Origin: Deltaproteobacteria bacterium
Lineage (GTDB): Bacteria; Desulfobacterota; DSM-4660; Desulfatiglandales; Desulfatiglandaceae
Reading direction: 5' to 3'
Assembly (NCBI GenBank): GCA_019307945.1
Contig: JAFDIS010000032.1
Location: forward strand, 1 to 47,368
Length of the DNA: 47,368 nt
In this document: positions 1-8,899 of the stretch, piece by piece
How positions within the stretch are numbered: position 1 is the first letter of the stretch
Layout: every line of letters starts with the position of its first letter
The notes under the pieces: generated by a model
Databases searched by the model: none
What the model was told of the DNA's origin: nothing
What the model saw: only the letters and a program-made list of their open reading frames with translations
Program-made: the position numbers and the translations under genes

Positions 1-3000
1 TTGAGAAAATCACCTTCGTCCGAAATATGCTTGTCAAAGGTAACCTCAACCCGCCGCAGGTTCTCCACCAGCTCCCGGTGCGCCTGCACGCCATAGGTAT
101 CATCGCCAGGGCCACCGCCGTAGGCATAGCCATTCCAGAACACGTAGATATCAGACAGGTCGCCTTCGGTCTTCCAGGCCGAGGCATAGACCGCCAAGTT
201 GACCCCTGCCTTGTACACCCCTGGCTGGGCGCAAAAAATCCTGTAGCTCAGCTTTCGGAACTGCTTCTTGTCTTCAAGGGACATACCCTCCTTGGCCGCC
301 TGTTGAACCATATGCTTGCGAATGAAATTTTCTTCCAAAGGTTCATCCAGCAAGGCCACGGCCTGAACCACCTGATCCACATAAGTGACCGCATCGGGAA
401 AGCAGTCACGGGTGATTCCCGAAACCCGGATGTTGACGTCCACACGAGGTCGTCCCAGGTCTTCAATGGGTAAAATTTCAAAACCGTCCACTTGGCCGTT
501 GGCCCTCCATTTGGGCCGGGCACCCAGCAGATGCAAGATCTGGCCGATCTGCTCGCCATCTGCCCGCATGATGTCCGAGGCCAGCCAGACCATACCCACG
601 GATTCCGGATAGCGGCCCTCCTCGTCGAGGTACCGTTTCAGCAGGGCCTCGGCCAGCCTTACCCCCACCCGCCAGGCCGCCCGGGTCGGGATACGGGTGG
701 GATCAACGTTGTAAAAATTGCGGCCGGTGGGAAGGATATCGTAGCGCCCCCGGGAAAGGTAACCGGAAGGGCCTGCCGGCACATGGCCGCCGTCCATGGC
801 GTTGAGCAAGGCGTCGATCTCCCGGGAGTCGGTGATGCGCTGGTCGATATCGCGCACCAGCCCGGCAAAGCATTCAAACCGTGTCTGCAAGGGGCCATTG
901 CGGGCTGATTCAAAAATGGTTTCAGACACCCCTGCCGAATTGTCTCCTTCGATCAATCCGGCGATCATGGCCTCGGCCTGACGGTCGGCTTCGTAAAGCA
1001 ACCGGCTGTATGTTTTTCCGCTCTTTCCCCGGCCGCCCGGTGCTTTAAGGGCGGCAAAGATATCTTCGCCCCACAGGTCGAAGACCAGCCGGCGGGCATT
1101 CAGATCATTGCGGGTGTCGAAGCGCAGGATGGTGTTGATGGTTTCGGCCCGCTCTTCACCCTCGGGCACTTGGCCGAACACATGCATGCCAATGCGGGTC
1201 TGGCTGTTCTTGACACTGGAAATGATTTCATGACAACGCTCAACCAGTTCTTCAAAAGTCGAGGAATCCCGCTCTTTGACCTCGTCTTCCAGATGATGGC
1301 GCCCAATGGCTTCCCGGATCAGGTGCTCCAGCTGATGGGCGCGGGCCGGGTCCAGATCCTTGGCACGGTGGTATTCCTCGAGCAGATCTTCCAGCTCCTC
1401 CAGGCCGCCGTATGTGTCGGCAGTACTCATTACGGCCTGCATGTGATCCACTAATGTCGCATAACTACGACGCTTAGCCACTACTCCTTCGGCCGGATTG
1501 TCGGCATTGTAGATATACAGATGGGGCATGTGGCCCGTGGCGATATCGGGCCAGCAGGCAGCCGAAAGCCCGGCGCCCTTGCCCGGCATCCACTCCAGGT
1601 TCCCGTGGGTGCCCACATGGATCATCACGTCGGCCCCGAAGACACGGTCCATGTACATATAGGTGGCGATGTACTGATGGGGTGGCGGAATGTCCGGATC
1701 GTGGAGGATCTTGCACACCTGGCCGTCGCAGCGTGAACCGGCGCAGCCGCGCTTGGGCTGCATGATCACATTGACGTTACCGAAATTGAGCCCGGTTATC
1801 ACCAGCTTGCCGTCCAGCACCATACTGGGCGGCACCCCGTTCATTTCCCGGCCCGGCGGATCGCCCCAGGCGTCGACAAGGCCGGTTCGCGCTTTTTCCG
1901 GCAGCCCGGCAAACCACTCTTGATACGTCTCATTGTCCAACAGGGCCAGGTGTCCGCCCTTTGCAACGATTTCATCCACCGTGGTCCACCGGAATTCGGC
2001 AATGGCCTTTCGTTCCAGGATAGTCCGCATCAGCGCCTCGCCGGAATCAGGAATGCCCTCGACGCGGTAGCCTGCGGCCTGCATCTGCCGCATGATGCGC
2101 ACCACGCTTTCGCCTGAATCGAGGCCTGCCGCGCCTCCGACATTAGCCTCAAGGCCGGCGCACTCGTTTTTGTGAAACACGAAGACCACCTTGCGTTCGG
2201 CCGGCGGCTTGGACGAGAGCCGCACCCAGCGCGCGATCCGTTCAGCAATATGCCCCACCCGCTCGGCGATTGTTTCGCGGATTTCGAATACCGTATCGCT
2301 TCGCGGCTCAGTCAGTTTGCGGCTGCAAGCCAAGATGATCGGCTCGATGTTGCCTTCGAATTCAGGCATGGCGATACCGAAACTGACTTCAGCGATCAGC
2401 CCCTGGGGATCTTCCTCCCACTCCCGTATCGATTTGCCGTATGAGATAACCGGTTTGAATACCGGCACATTGAGTTCTTTAAAAAAAGCCACGGTTTGAG
2501 GAGCAACGCCGGTTTCGGAGATATCGCCGCAGGCTTCACGGCCGAGAAAGAAAAACTGAAGGTTGATCAGTGCGTCGATGCGCACACTGCCGTCCGGGCG
2601 CTTAAAAAAACGCCGGGCCGTTTCAATGGGTCCCAGGGCGCCGACTTCCTTGTCCGGCGTCCCGTGGGAAAAGACGGGAAGCACGTCTATCCCCTGAGCT
2701 TCCAGCGCCGCAATCAGATCTCTTTCCAGGGACGCATCGCTGTTGGTAAACGTATGGCGCGAAAAAAGAAGCCCCACGGTGTGGTCATGGACGGATGGAT
2801 GCGCCTTGCGATACTCTTCCACCGAATCGTAGACTTTCTGATCCGGCGGATGCAGGAAGCCCTGCCACGGCAGAGGCACGGGATCTTGTACAGGAACTTC
2901 AGGGTTGACTTGATGGGCCACGAATTCAAGCAATCGCCGATAGTTCTCCTGACCGCCCTCGGCCAGGTAGGCATAAGCCCGAGCGCAGACCGAGATATCT

Positions 3001-3311
3001 ACAGTAGCATTTCGTCCCCAGTTGGCCGGGTCGAAGGAGGTCGTGATGATGGCCGGGGAGCTTGCGAGTTCGTCAATACGGGCGCTGACCTCCTCCCAGA
3101 ACCCATCGGTGGTCCAGTAAAAAAGAATGGCATCGGCGTCTGCGGCCCTTGCCCAGAAATGCTCCAGACATTCTGCGTTGTTTTCGATCTCTTTTTGCGA
3201 AAAAATGGCCAGCTCCACATGGGGACTTTCTTCGGCGGCCGCCAGAAAGGCGGGCAAATAGGAACCCCACATAATGCTGACGATTCGAATGGATTGGGTG
3301 GTGGTATTCAT
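1..3311 (-). CDS. cobN: CobN-type metal chelatase large subunit (3' end outside window)
   Basis: Large subunit of an ATP-dependent cobalt/magnesium chelatase (CobN/ChlH family), which inserts metal into a tetrapyrrole with CobS/CobT or ChlI/ChlD-type partners. Reading from the ATG at 3309-3311, the frame stays open to the left edge, so about 1,103 of the usual roughly 1,250 residues are visible and the C-terminus is missing. Family features include the N-terminal segment SIRIVSIMWGSYLP, the block YGKSIREWEEDPQGL, and the signature HVGTHGNLEWMPGKGAGLS, encoded at about 1570-1630. AGGAAAG lies about 9 nt before the start. It is the last visible gene of the TonB/FecCD operon, 45 nt after the ATPase stop. 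CobN homologues linked to TonB receptors are known from corrinoid and metal uptake loci, so a role in corrinoid processing is likely but inferred. No ChlI/ChlD partner is in the window. Confidence 0.93.
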   Translation of the reverse strand, partial: MNTTTQSIRIVSIMWGSYLPAFLAAAEESPHVELAIFSQKEIENNAECLEHFWARAADADAILFYWTTDGFWEEVSARIDELASSPAIITTSFDPANWGRNATVDISVCARAYAYLAEGGQENYRRLLEFVAHQVNPEVPVQDPVPLPWQGFLHPPDQKVYDSVEEYRKAHPSVHDHTVGLLFSRHTFTNSDASLERDLIAALEAQGIDVLPVFSHGTPDKEVGALGPIETARRFFKRPDGSVRIDALINLQFFFLGREACGDISETGVAPQTVAFFKELNVPVFKPVISYGKSIREWEEDPQGLIAEVSFGIAMPEFEGNIEPIILACSRKLTEPRSDTVFEIRETIAERVGHIAERIARWVRLSSKPPAERKVVFVFHKNECAGLEANVGGAAGLDSGESVVRIMRQMQAAGYRVEGIPDSGEALMRTILERKAIAEFRWTTVDEIVAKGGHLALLDNETYQEWFAGLPEKARTGLVDAWGDPPGREMNGVPPSMVLDGKLVITGLNFGNVNVIMQPKRGCAGSRCDGQVCKILHDPDIPPPHQYIATYMYMDRVFGADVMIHVGTHGNLEWMPGKGAGLSAACWPDIATGHMPHLYIYNADNPAEGVVAKRRSYATLVDHMQAVMSTADTYGGLEELEDLLEEYHRAKDLDPARAHQLEHLIREAIGRHHLEDEVKERDSSTFEELVERCHEIISSVKNSQTRIGMHVFGQVPEGEERAETINTILRFDTRNDLNARRLVFDLWGEDIFAALKAPGGRGKSGKTYSRLLYEADRQAEAMIAGLIEGDNSAGVSETIFESARNGPLQTRFECFAGLVRDIDQRITDSREIDALLNAMDGGHVPAGPSGYLSRGRYDILPTGRNFYNVDPTRIPTRAAWRVGVRLAEALLKRYLDEEGRYPESVGMVWLASDIMRADGEQIGQILHLLGARPKWRANGQVDGFEILPIEDLGRPRVDVNIRVSGITRDCFPDAVTYVDQVVQAVALLDEPLEENFIRKHMVQQAAKEGMSLEDKKQFRKLSYRIFCAQPGVYKAGVNLAVYASAWKTEGDLSDIYVFWNGYAYGGGPGDDTYGVQAHRELVENLRRVEVTFDKHISDEGDFL

Positions 3312-3356
3312 GGGACACTTTCCTATAGTTCGATTATGGTTGCATTTGATCTCTCT

Positions 3357-4139
3357 TTACAGGGGATGATTAAGGCCGGCGCACCTCAGCGGCTGGATGT
3401 GGAGATGTCCGTTCTCCCGGCGGACGTCAGCCTCCACGCCGTACACTTCACGAATGTTCTCCGGGGTCATTACTTCGGACGGTGTTCCCGAGCAGAACAT
3501 CCTTCCCCGGTGGAGCATCATGATCGTGTCGGAAAATCTGGCCGCCAAATTCAGGTCGTGCATGGCCATCATGGCACCGATCCCTTTGCTTTTCACCAGC
3601 GTGGCGATTACCTCCAGCATTTCCAGTTGATGGCGCAAGTCAAGGCTGCTGGTAGGCTCGTCCAACAAGAGATAACGCGTATCCTGGGCCAATGCCCTGG
3701 CAAGTAATACTTTCTGGGCCTGCCCTCCGCTAAGCCGGTCCATATCCCGCATGGCAAGATCAGCCAGATTCATCTCTTCAATGATCTTTGCGGTTCGTTC
3801 CAAATCCTTTCGGGAAGGTCGCCAGGCAAGATAGGGCCTTCGCCCCGCAAGGACCGTATCAAAAACAGTCATTGAAAATCTGACGGGCATGTTTTGGGCT
3901 ACATATCCCAGGTGTTTCGCCAATTCTTTACGAGGCATTCCAAACGTATCCCGGTCCTCAATTAGAACAGATCCTCCGGCAGGCCTGAGAATACCGGCGA
4001 TGCATTTGAGCAGGGTGGTCTTGCCGACGCCATTGGGACCGACAATGCTCAGAATGCATCCTTTTTCCACGCTTGCTCCAACACTTTCCAGCACCCGCGC
4101 GCCGTTATAGTCGAACACAAGATTGATTGCCTGCAGCAT
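3357..4139 (-). CDS. FecE/BtuD-type ABC transporter ATPase
   Basis: Cytoplasmic ATPase (260 aa) that powers import of an iron-siderophore, heme or cobalamin-like substrate through the FecCD-type permease encoded just upstream. Visible motifs are Walker A GPNGVGKTT near residue 38, the Q-loop region GYVAQNMPV, the ABC signature LSGGQAQKVLLARAL, and Walker B YLLLDEPTSSLD followed by the H-loop region AMMAMHDLNLAA. The start ATG at 4137-4139 shares one base with the permease stop (TAATG), which sets the start and implies translational coupling. The same frame stays open far upstream, but that extension runs through the permease gene in another frame and is not coding. The substrate cannot be read from the ATPase alone. 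Confidence 0.93.
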   Translation of the reverse strand: MLQAINLVFDYNGARVLESVGASVEKGCILSIVGPNGVGKTTLLKCIAGILRPAGGSVLIEDRDTFGMPRKELAKHLGYVAQNMPVRFSMTVFDTVLAGRRPYLAWRPSRKDLERTAKIIEEMNLADLAMRDMDRLSGGQAQKVLLARALAQDTRYLLLDEPTSSLDLRHQLEMLEVIATLVKSKGIGAMMAMHDLNLAARFSDTIMMLHRGRMFCSGTPSEVMTPENIREVYGVEADVRRENGHLHIQPLRCAGLNHPL

Positions 4140-5173
4140 TACCAGTACTCCCTGGAGCGTTTCATCAAGAGATAGAAGAAAAACGGCACTCCGATGAAAG
4201 AGGTAACGATCCCGATCGGTATCACCTGGGGCGCCCAGAGGGTCCTTCCCAGGGTGTCCGCAGTCACAAGAATCACGGCCCCCACCAGTGCCGAGGCCGG
4301 CAGGAGAAACCGGTGATCGTTTCCGATTACCATGCGCGTGATATGAGGCGCCACAAGCCCCACAAATCCGATGACTCCTGTAAAGCAGATACACCCGGCG
4401 GTCACCAGGGAAGCCGCTGCGACTGCCCACATCCTCAGCCGATTCACGTTTACTCCCAGGGCCAGGGCCGATTCGTCCCCGGATGCCAAGAGGTTGAAAT
4501 CCCACGCCCTGCGCAACAGTATCGGAAAGGGAAGCAGGATCATTGCCGCAGCCAACGCGATCTCGTTCCATCCGGCCTTGGAGAGGCTGCCGAAAAACCA
4601 GAACACGATCTCGTGAACCTGTTCCATTGTTCCCATGTACTGAAAAAGGGACGTGAGGGAGGAAAACAGGAACATCAGCGCGATGCCGGTCAGGATCATG
4701 GTCTCGGAGGAGGCGCGTTTCATCTTGGCAACCGCAATGATGACGGTTGCCGACACCAGGGAAAACAGGAAAGCGCCGCAGGCCACGCGATATGTTTGAA
4801 AGCCACCTCCCCAAAAAAGAATGACGCTCACGGCCCCAAGGCCCGCGCCCGAGCCCACACCCAGGGTGAAGGGGGAGGCGAGGGGATTTCGCAGAATGGC
4901 TTGAAAAACCACGCCAGCCAGCCCCAACCCGAAACCAACAAGCGCCGCCATCACGATGCGGGGAAGCCGCAACATCCAGATGATGCTGTGGCCGCGGCCC
5001 ATGTCTCTGAGCAAGGATGAAACAACTTCCCAAAAGCTCATGCCGGTGGCGCCGCAACAAAGCCCTATCGCCGTTGCCACAATGAGCAAAAGGATGGCAA
5101 AGGCAAGAAACAGAGTTCTTACATGGGCATGGGCTTGATAGCGTCGGCATATGGCCTCGGTGTTTGTGCTCAT
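4139..5173 (-). CDS. FecCD/BtuC-family ABC transporter permease
   Basis: Inner-membrane permease of 344 aa, the usual length for the FecCD/BtuC family. About ten hydrophobic segments are visible, starting with TLFLAFAILLLIVATAIGL. Diagnostic blocks are MLRLPRIVMAALVGFGLGLAG, FQAILRNPLASPFTLGVGSG, CFTGVIGFVGLVAPHITRM (the loop that contacts the ATPase) and ADTLGRTLWAPQVIPIGI near the C-terminus. The start ATG overlaps the binding-protein stop (ATGA at 5170-5173) and its stop overlaps the ATPase start, so the three transporter genes are translationally coupled. With the TonB receptor and binding protein upstream this makes a complete outer-to-inner membrane import route for a metal chelate or corrinoid. 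Confidence 0.94.
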   Translation of the reverse strand: MSTNTEAICRRYQAHAHVRTLFLAFAILLLIVATAIGLCCGATGMSFWEVVSSLLRDMGRGHSIIWMLRLPRIVMAALVGFGLGLAGVVFQAILRNPLASPFTLGVGSGAGLGAVSVILFWGGGFQTYRVACGAFLFSLVSATVIIAVAKMKRASSETMILTGIALMFLFSSLTSLFQYMGTMEQVHEIVFWFFGSLSKAGWNEIALAAAMILLPFPILLRRAWDFNLLASGDESALALGVNVNRLRMWAVAAASLVTAGCICFTGVIGFVGLVAPHITRMVIGNDHRFLLPASALVGAVILVTADTLGRTLWAPQVIPIGIVTSFIGVPFFFYLLMKRSREYW

Positions 5174-6225
5174 CTGCCGCCCCCCTGGATATTGTCTGAT
5201 ACGAACACCCCGTGGTAAGCGATGCCCTGAAAGGTCTCCAGATACTCTTTGTGCAGTGCTTCAGGATTGAGGTCGGGAAAAAGATTGGGGTGAATCCAGC
5301 GAAGCATGTGGGCGATGCCGATGATGGCCCTGGGCCCGGTCCAGATGGCACTGTCCATGACATGGACGTTGCCGGACGCTACGGCCGGAATATGGTGCCA
5401 CGCAGGACGCTTTAGTATTGCGTCGCGGCAATTATTGAACGGCGCCGGGTCCCTGAGGGTATAGCCATTACCGTGAGCAGCCGCCTTAATGATCACCTCC
5501 GGATTCCTGGACAATACCCACTCAGGCGTCACGCGCGGGTAGGGGATGGAAAGGCCGGCTGCGATATTGTTGCCACCGGCGCGCACGCACATTTCGTCTC
5601 CTCCCGAACCCGGCCCGGCCGCATGATAGTCGGTATAACTTTCAATGTAGACAGCCGGGCGCCGCAGAGTTCTGGCGATTTTTACCCGGAACACCCCGAG
5701 ATGCCGCCGGTACCAATCACAGAAACGCGCAGCCTCCTTTTCTCGGTTCAGCAGTCGTCCCATGACCCTAACCTCGCGTTCCAGCGTGTCAACTTTGTAG
5801 AAATCAAGACGCAGCACTTGAATTCCGAACAAGGCCATCTTGCGCTCCAGCAACGGCCCGGGGTTCCGGCTGTAAGCGATGACGAGGTCGGGTTTGAGAG
5901 CGGCTATGGTTTCCATGTTCGGCTCCCGCCAACTGCCGACCTTGGGCCTCTGAGCCAGGTCACCCCAGAATTCATGTTCCCGAACGACCTCGGAAAACAC
6001 ACCCGCAACGCAGTCTTCGGCCTTTAGTGTGCGGAGAATTTCCAGGATATCCGAGTTCAGGGCCACGACCGTCTGAATCGGAAGGCTGAGTCGCACCTTC
6101 CTTCCCAGGGCATCTTCAATAAGCACCGAAGCGCCGAAAGCCGGTGCTATCCAAAGGTTCAGGAACAGTGCAACGGCCAGCCAGCCGATCCAGAATGTCC
6201 TCGATGTCACACCGTGAGCATACAT
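5170..6225 (-). CDS. Periplasmic binding protein of a metal-chelate/corrinoid ABC importer
   Basis: Class III (BtuF/FhuD-like) periplasmic binding protein, 351 aa from the chosen start. An N-terminal signal anchor or peptide is visible (FWIGWLAVALFLNLWIAPAFGAS), followed by the typical opening DALGRKVRLSLPIQTVVALN, the segment IAALKPDLVIAYSRNPG and the C-lobe start GGDEMCVRAGGNNIAAG. I chose the ATG at 6223-6225 because it lies one base after the TonB-receptor stop and leaves a normal signal peptide. An in-frame ATG further upstream (to 6300) would overlap the receptor gene. There is no lipobox cysteine at the expected cleavage site, so the protein is probably soluble in the periplasm. The ligand is inferred only from context (TonB receptor plus CobN). 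Confidence 0.9.
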   Translation of the reverse strand: MYAHGVTSRTFWIGWLAVALFLNLWIAPAFGASVLIEDALGRKVRLSLPIQTVVALNSDILEILRTLKAEDCVAGVFSEVVREHEFWGDLAQRPKVGSWREPNMETIAALKPDLVIAYSRNPGPLLERKMALFGIQVLRLDFYKVDTLEREVRVMGRLLNREKEAARFCDWYRRHLGVFRVKIARTLRRPAVYIESYTDYHAAGPGSGGDEMCVRAGGNNIAAGLSIPYPRVTPEWVLSRNPEVIIKAAAHGNGYTLRDPAPFNNCRDAILKRPAWHHIPAVASGNVHVMDSAIWTGPRAIIGIAHMLRWIHPNLFPDLNPEALHKEYLETFQGIAYHGVFVSDNIQGGGR

Positions 6226-6226
6226 G

Positions 6227-8425
6227 TCAGTATCGAAAGATAATCTCTGCAAAAAATGTCCGGCCGTCTGCTTTGTAATATTCGTAGTATTCCTCATCAA
6301 AAATGTTGTCCACGGAAAGAGAAATTTCCGCCCACTTCAATGGTGTTACTGTCACCTTGGCGTCCATGAAAAAGGCCGGCTCATACGTGCCGTACACTCC
6401 TTCTTCAGTGTCCTTGTTATCCGAGTTGTTGTAGATCTTGCTGTAATAGCGACCCACAAGGCTTCCCTTGAACCATTTGTAATGCCCGTCCAGGCCGATA
6501 TTCCAGGCGGTCTTGGGAATGCCTGTAACCCGCTTATCCTCGCTGTCCGGATCTGCTGGATTATCGATGATTTTTGCATCGGTATGGGTGAAGTTGCCCC
6601 ATAGCGTAAACCAATCGGTTACCTTCTGGGAGGCTTCAATCTCCAGGCCATAGGTTTGTGACTTTCCTGCATTGGTCCGGATCTTGGTCGAGCCCTCGGT
6701 CCTGTAATAGATCAGATCGTCGATATCGTTGCGGTATCCGGTCAGGGAAAGACGGGTCTTTTTGTTAAAAAAGTGCTGGTCGATGCCTATCTCATAGGTC
6801 CAGACAGTTTCGGGCTTCAAGTTGGGGTTGCTTTGATAGGTAGTGGAATAATACTGCCAGCTGCGATAAAGCTCGTAGATGGTCGGTGGACGAAAGGCAT
6901 GGCCGACTGAAGCTCTCAAGGTGGTATCGGGAAGCGCCTTCCATACGGCGGAGACCTTGGGGCTGAATTCGGATTCCGAATTGCTGTCATATTCGGTCTC
7001 CGATCCAGGCACCCCGGAGGCTCCGTCGTAGACTTTCCAAGCATCATAGCGAATGCCCAGATAAAATGTGAGCTGTTCAGCTACCAGCCATTCGTCCTGG
7101 CCGAACACGGCCCACGCCTTGGAATTTCCACCGGAGTAAAAGGTGCTCGCTCCCCTGCCGGAATAGCTCCTGTAAAACGGAATATCATAATCATTCGTGT
7201 CGGCTTCGTCTGTTCGATAAGATACGCCTAAAGTCAAAATATGAGATTCCCCTAAGGGCACGTCCCCTTGCAGTTCCCCAAACCAGCTCTCGCCTTCGGT
7301 AATTTTTAAAGAACCAGGAGAATTATTGTAGTCTGCCAATCCGCTGCCGGACTCCAGAGTATATCGCGATTCCAACTGGACCGTCCCTGCCTGGGCCTTG
7401 ATCTGCAGCGGCCCGAAAATCTCCTTGAAAGCCATGGCATACGTATCTGTCTCTTTTTTACCGATACCCGTGTAGCTGATAAAGTCGTTGGGCCGAAAGC
7501 GGGCTCGCTGCCCGGTACCTGCGATGGCGTAGGTGGAATTATCGCCGAAAGTTCCCATGTAAGTGTTGGGCCGCCCGTAATCATATTCGTAGTCTCCGGA
7601 AACTGCCGTAAAAGAGAGTTGTCCGGTATCTGAAAAATCGAGTCTTAGTTTTCCGTTTAACACCCGGCGCTCGGCGCCGTTTTTGCCCTTGTCGCCCACC
7701 ACCCATTTTGTGGGTTCACCGTATTTATCGTTCATCGGATAGCCGCCCGAGACGTTTCCGGTTCCGGAAGAAATCGACCGGACGACCGGGGTTGATTCGT
7801 AACCATCCGTCTTTTCTTCTTCGTACCCAATCTGGAGGCCTAGTCGGTTCCACAACCGGTCCCCGATACTGAGACGAGAGCGCTGAGTGTCATGGGTGCC
7901 ATAGCCTCCGGTCAATTTAAGTTCCAACTTCTCAGGGGTCTTGGTGATGATATTGATGACCCCACCCATGGCGTTTCCTCCGTAAAGAGCGGAAGCGGGC
8001 CCCCGGATGATTTCGATCCGTTCGATATTTTCGACAGGCAGCGCACCCCACTCTACACCGCCGGTGTAAGCGTCATTCAGCGGCTGACCGTCGATCAAAA
8101 CAAGAGTGTACTTGTCACCGTTAAAGCCTCGCATTCTAATGGACGCGGTGGAATCCATCAGCCCTTTCGATCGCTTGACAAAGACCCCTGAAAGGCTATT
8201 GAGCGCGTCGTCCACGGTTTGGATGTTTTTCTTTTCCAGGTCTTCCCGGTCGATGACGGTCACGCTTCCTGGAACATCTTCGATCCTCTTTTCGGTTCTT
8301 GTGGCCGTAACCACGATCTCATCCAGCTTAACTGCATTTTGCACTGTTTGCATCGCTTCAGCCAACCGAGGTGTCGCAAGACAAAGAATCCCCAATGCTA
8401 CAATCAGCCAGCTACGCTCTCTCAT
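6227..8425 (-). CDS. TonB-dependent outer-membrane receptor (BtuB/heme-siderophore type)
   Basis: Outer-membrane ligand-gated channel, 732 aa. It has a signal peptide (RSWLIVALGILCLATPRLAEA), then a TonB-box/plug region with LDEIVVTATRTEKRIEDVPG, the plug motif IRMRGFNGDKYTLVLIDGQP, and IERIEIIRGPASALYGGNAM. A beta-barrel with alternating aromatic residues ends in the C-terminal tyrosine typical of barrel assembly (EIIFRY). The start is placed at 8423-8425 because GGGGAGGAGAT lies 7 nt upstream and this start yields a clean signal peptide. An in-frame ATG at 8458 lacks such a site. The gene heads the uptake operon and lies behind an unusually long structured leader, which suggests regulation by ligand or metal. 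Ligand class (corrinoid, heme or other metallophore) is not determined. Confidence 0.93.
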   Translation of the reverse strand: MRERSWLIVALGILCLATPRLAEAMQTVQNAVKLDEIVVTATRTEKRIEDVPGSVTVIDREDLEKKNIQTVDDALNSLSGVFVKRSKGLMDSTASIRMRGFNGDKYTLVLIDGQPLNDAYTGGVEWGALPVENIERIEIIRGPASALYGGNAMGGVINIITKTPEKLELKLTGGYGTHDTQRSRLSIGDRLWNRLGLQIGYEEEKTDGYESTPVVRSISSGTGNVSGGYPMNDKYGEPTKWVVGDKGKNGAERRVLNGKLRLDFSDTGQLSFTAVSGDYEYDYGRPNTYMGTFGDNSTYAIAGTGQRARFRPNDFISYTGIGKKETDTYAMAFKEIFGPLQIKAQAGTVQLESRYTLESGSGLADYNNSPGSLKITEGESWFGELQGDVPLGESHILTLGVSYRTDEADTNDYDIPFYRSYSGRGASTFYSGGNSKAWAVFGQDEWLVAEQLTFYLGIRYDAWKVYDGASGVPGSETEYDSNSESEFSPKVSAVWKALPDTTLRASVGHAFRPPTIYELYRSWQYYSTTYQSNPNLKPETVWTYEIGIDQHFFNKKTRLSLTGYRNDIDDLIYYRTEGSTKIRTNAGKSQTYGLEIEASQKVTDWFTLWGNFTHTDAKIIDNPADPDSEDKRVTGIPKTAWNIGLDGHYKWFKGSLVGRYYSKIYNNSDNKDTEEGVYGTYEPAFFMDAKVTVTPLKWAEISLSVDNIFDEEYYEYYKADGRTFFAEIIFRY

Positions 8426-8565
8426 GGTTAATCTCCTCCCCTGGATTCTTGCTCTCAATGATCAATCATCTCAAAGCGCTCCGAAGACCCTACGTTTTGG
8501 CAATAAGGTTCTCTAATTGACGGGAAAGAGATGCCGTGATAGTGATTAATCGAGGCGTCCCATTC

Positions 8566-8637
8566 CCGGGAACGCTTCACCCGGAGGGCGGCGGTGACCC
8601 TGGCCGGTATGCGCCGCCCTCCACCAGATTTTCCCGG
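8566..8637 (-). promoter_or_regulatory. Nested hairpin in the TonB-operon leader, possible riboswitch-like element
   Basis: On the transcribed (minus) strand the leader contains two nested perfect stems. The outer stem is CCGGGAA with TTCCCGG (plus-strand arms 8631-8637 and 8566-8572). The inner 11-bp stem is GGAGGGCGGCG with CGCCGCCCTCC (arms 8612-8622 and 8583-8593), closing an 18-nt loop. The segments GGGAA and TGGTG on its 5' side recall the cobalamin riboswitch, but the conserved CCCGC-ACTGT part was not found, so no class is assigned. It lies about 140 nt before the receptor start. Confidence 0.5.
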
Positions 8638-8703
8638 TTTGACATTAATTGCCCCATGAACACTGATGCTTTCAAACCGAGTTTTTCCTAAAATTGCCAA
8701 AAT

Positions 8704-8760
8704 AAAAAAAGGCCGCGAAATAGTTTCCTTCTCCGGAAGGAGGGACCTTCGTGGCCTTTT
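8704..8760 (-). terminator. Intrinsic terminator inside the TonB-operon leader (bidirectional shape)
   Basis: A GC-rich hairpin with arms GGCCGCGAA (8711-8719) and TTCGTGGCC (8748-8756, one G-U or mismatched pair) contains an inner TCCTTC/GAAGGA stem capped by a TCCG tetraloop. On the minus strand it is followed by seven T residues (complement of 8704-8710), and on the plus strand by TTTT. For minus-strand transcripts from the promoter at 8871-8899 it lies about 105-160 nt into the RNA and well before the receptor start, so it either ends a small RNA or acts as an attenuator. Confidence 0.7.
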
Positions 8761-8870
8761 GCCTTAATTCTTTATGTCGTCTTCCGCCGATATACGGCGA
8801 CAAATTTTGGGTTTTCGGGCTTTGCCCTGAATTTCAACCGCGTGCGACTTCTGCCGCAATTTTTGGTGAA

Positions 8871-8899
8871 TTCTTACTTGAGAGTTTCAGAGAAGTCAA
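8871..8899 (-). promoter_or_regulatory. Sigma70-like promoter for the uptake operon leader
   Basis: On the minus strand, TTGACT (complement of 8894-8899) and TAAGAA (complement of 8871-8876) are separated by exactly 17 nt. Transcription would begin near 8864 and read through the terminator hairpin and nested hairpin into the TonB-receptor gene, giving a leader of about 440 nt. Confidence 0.55.

Noticed and set aside
2496-3707. 403-residue plus-strand ORF opposite cobN
   Set aside because: It lies antisense to cobN and the ATPase and has no recognisable domain.
4139-5363. 668-residue ORF upstream of the ABC ATPase
   Set aside because: Its N-terminal part is a shadow of the permease gene; the real ATPase starts at 4139.
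8426-8760. Cobalamin riboswitch call for the TonB-operon leader
   Set aside because: GGGAA and TGGTG are present but the conserved CCCGC-ACTGT box was not found, so I list an unassigned structured leader instead.
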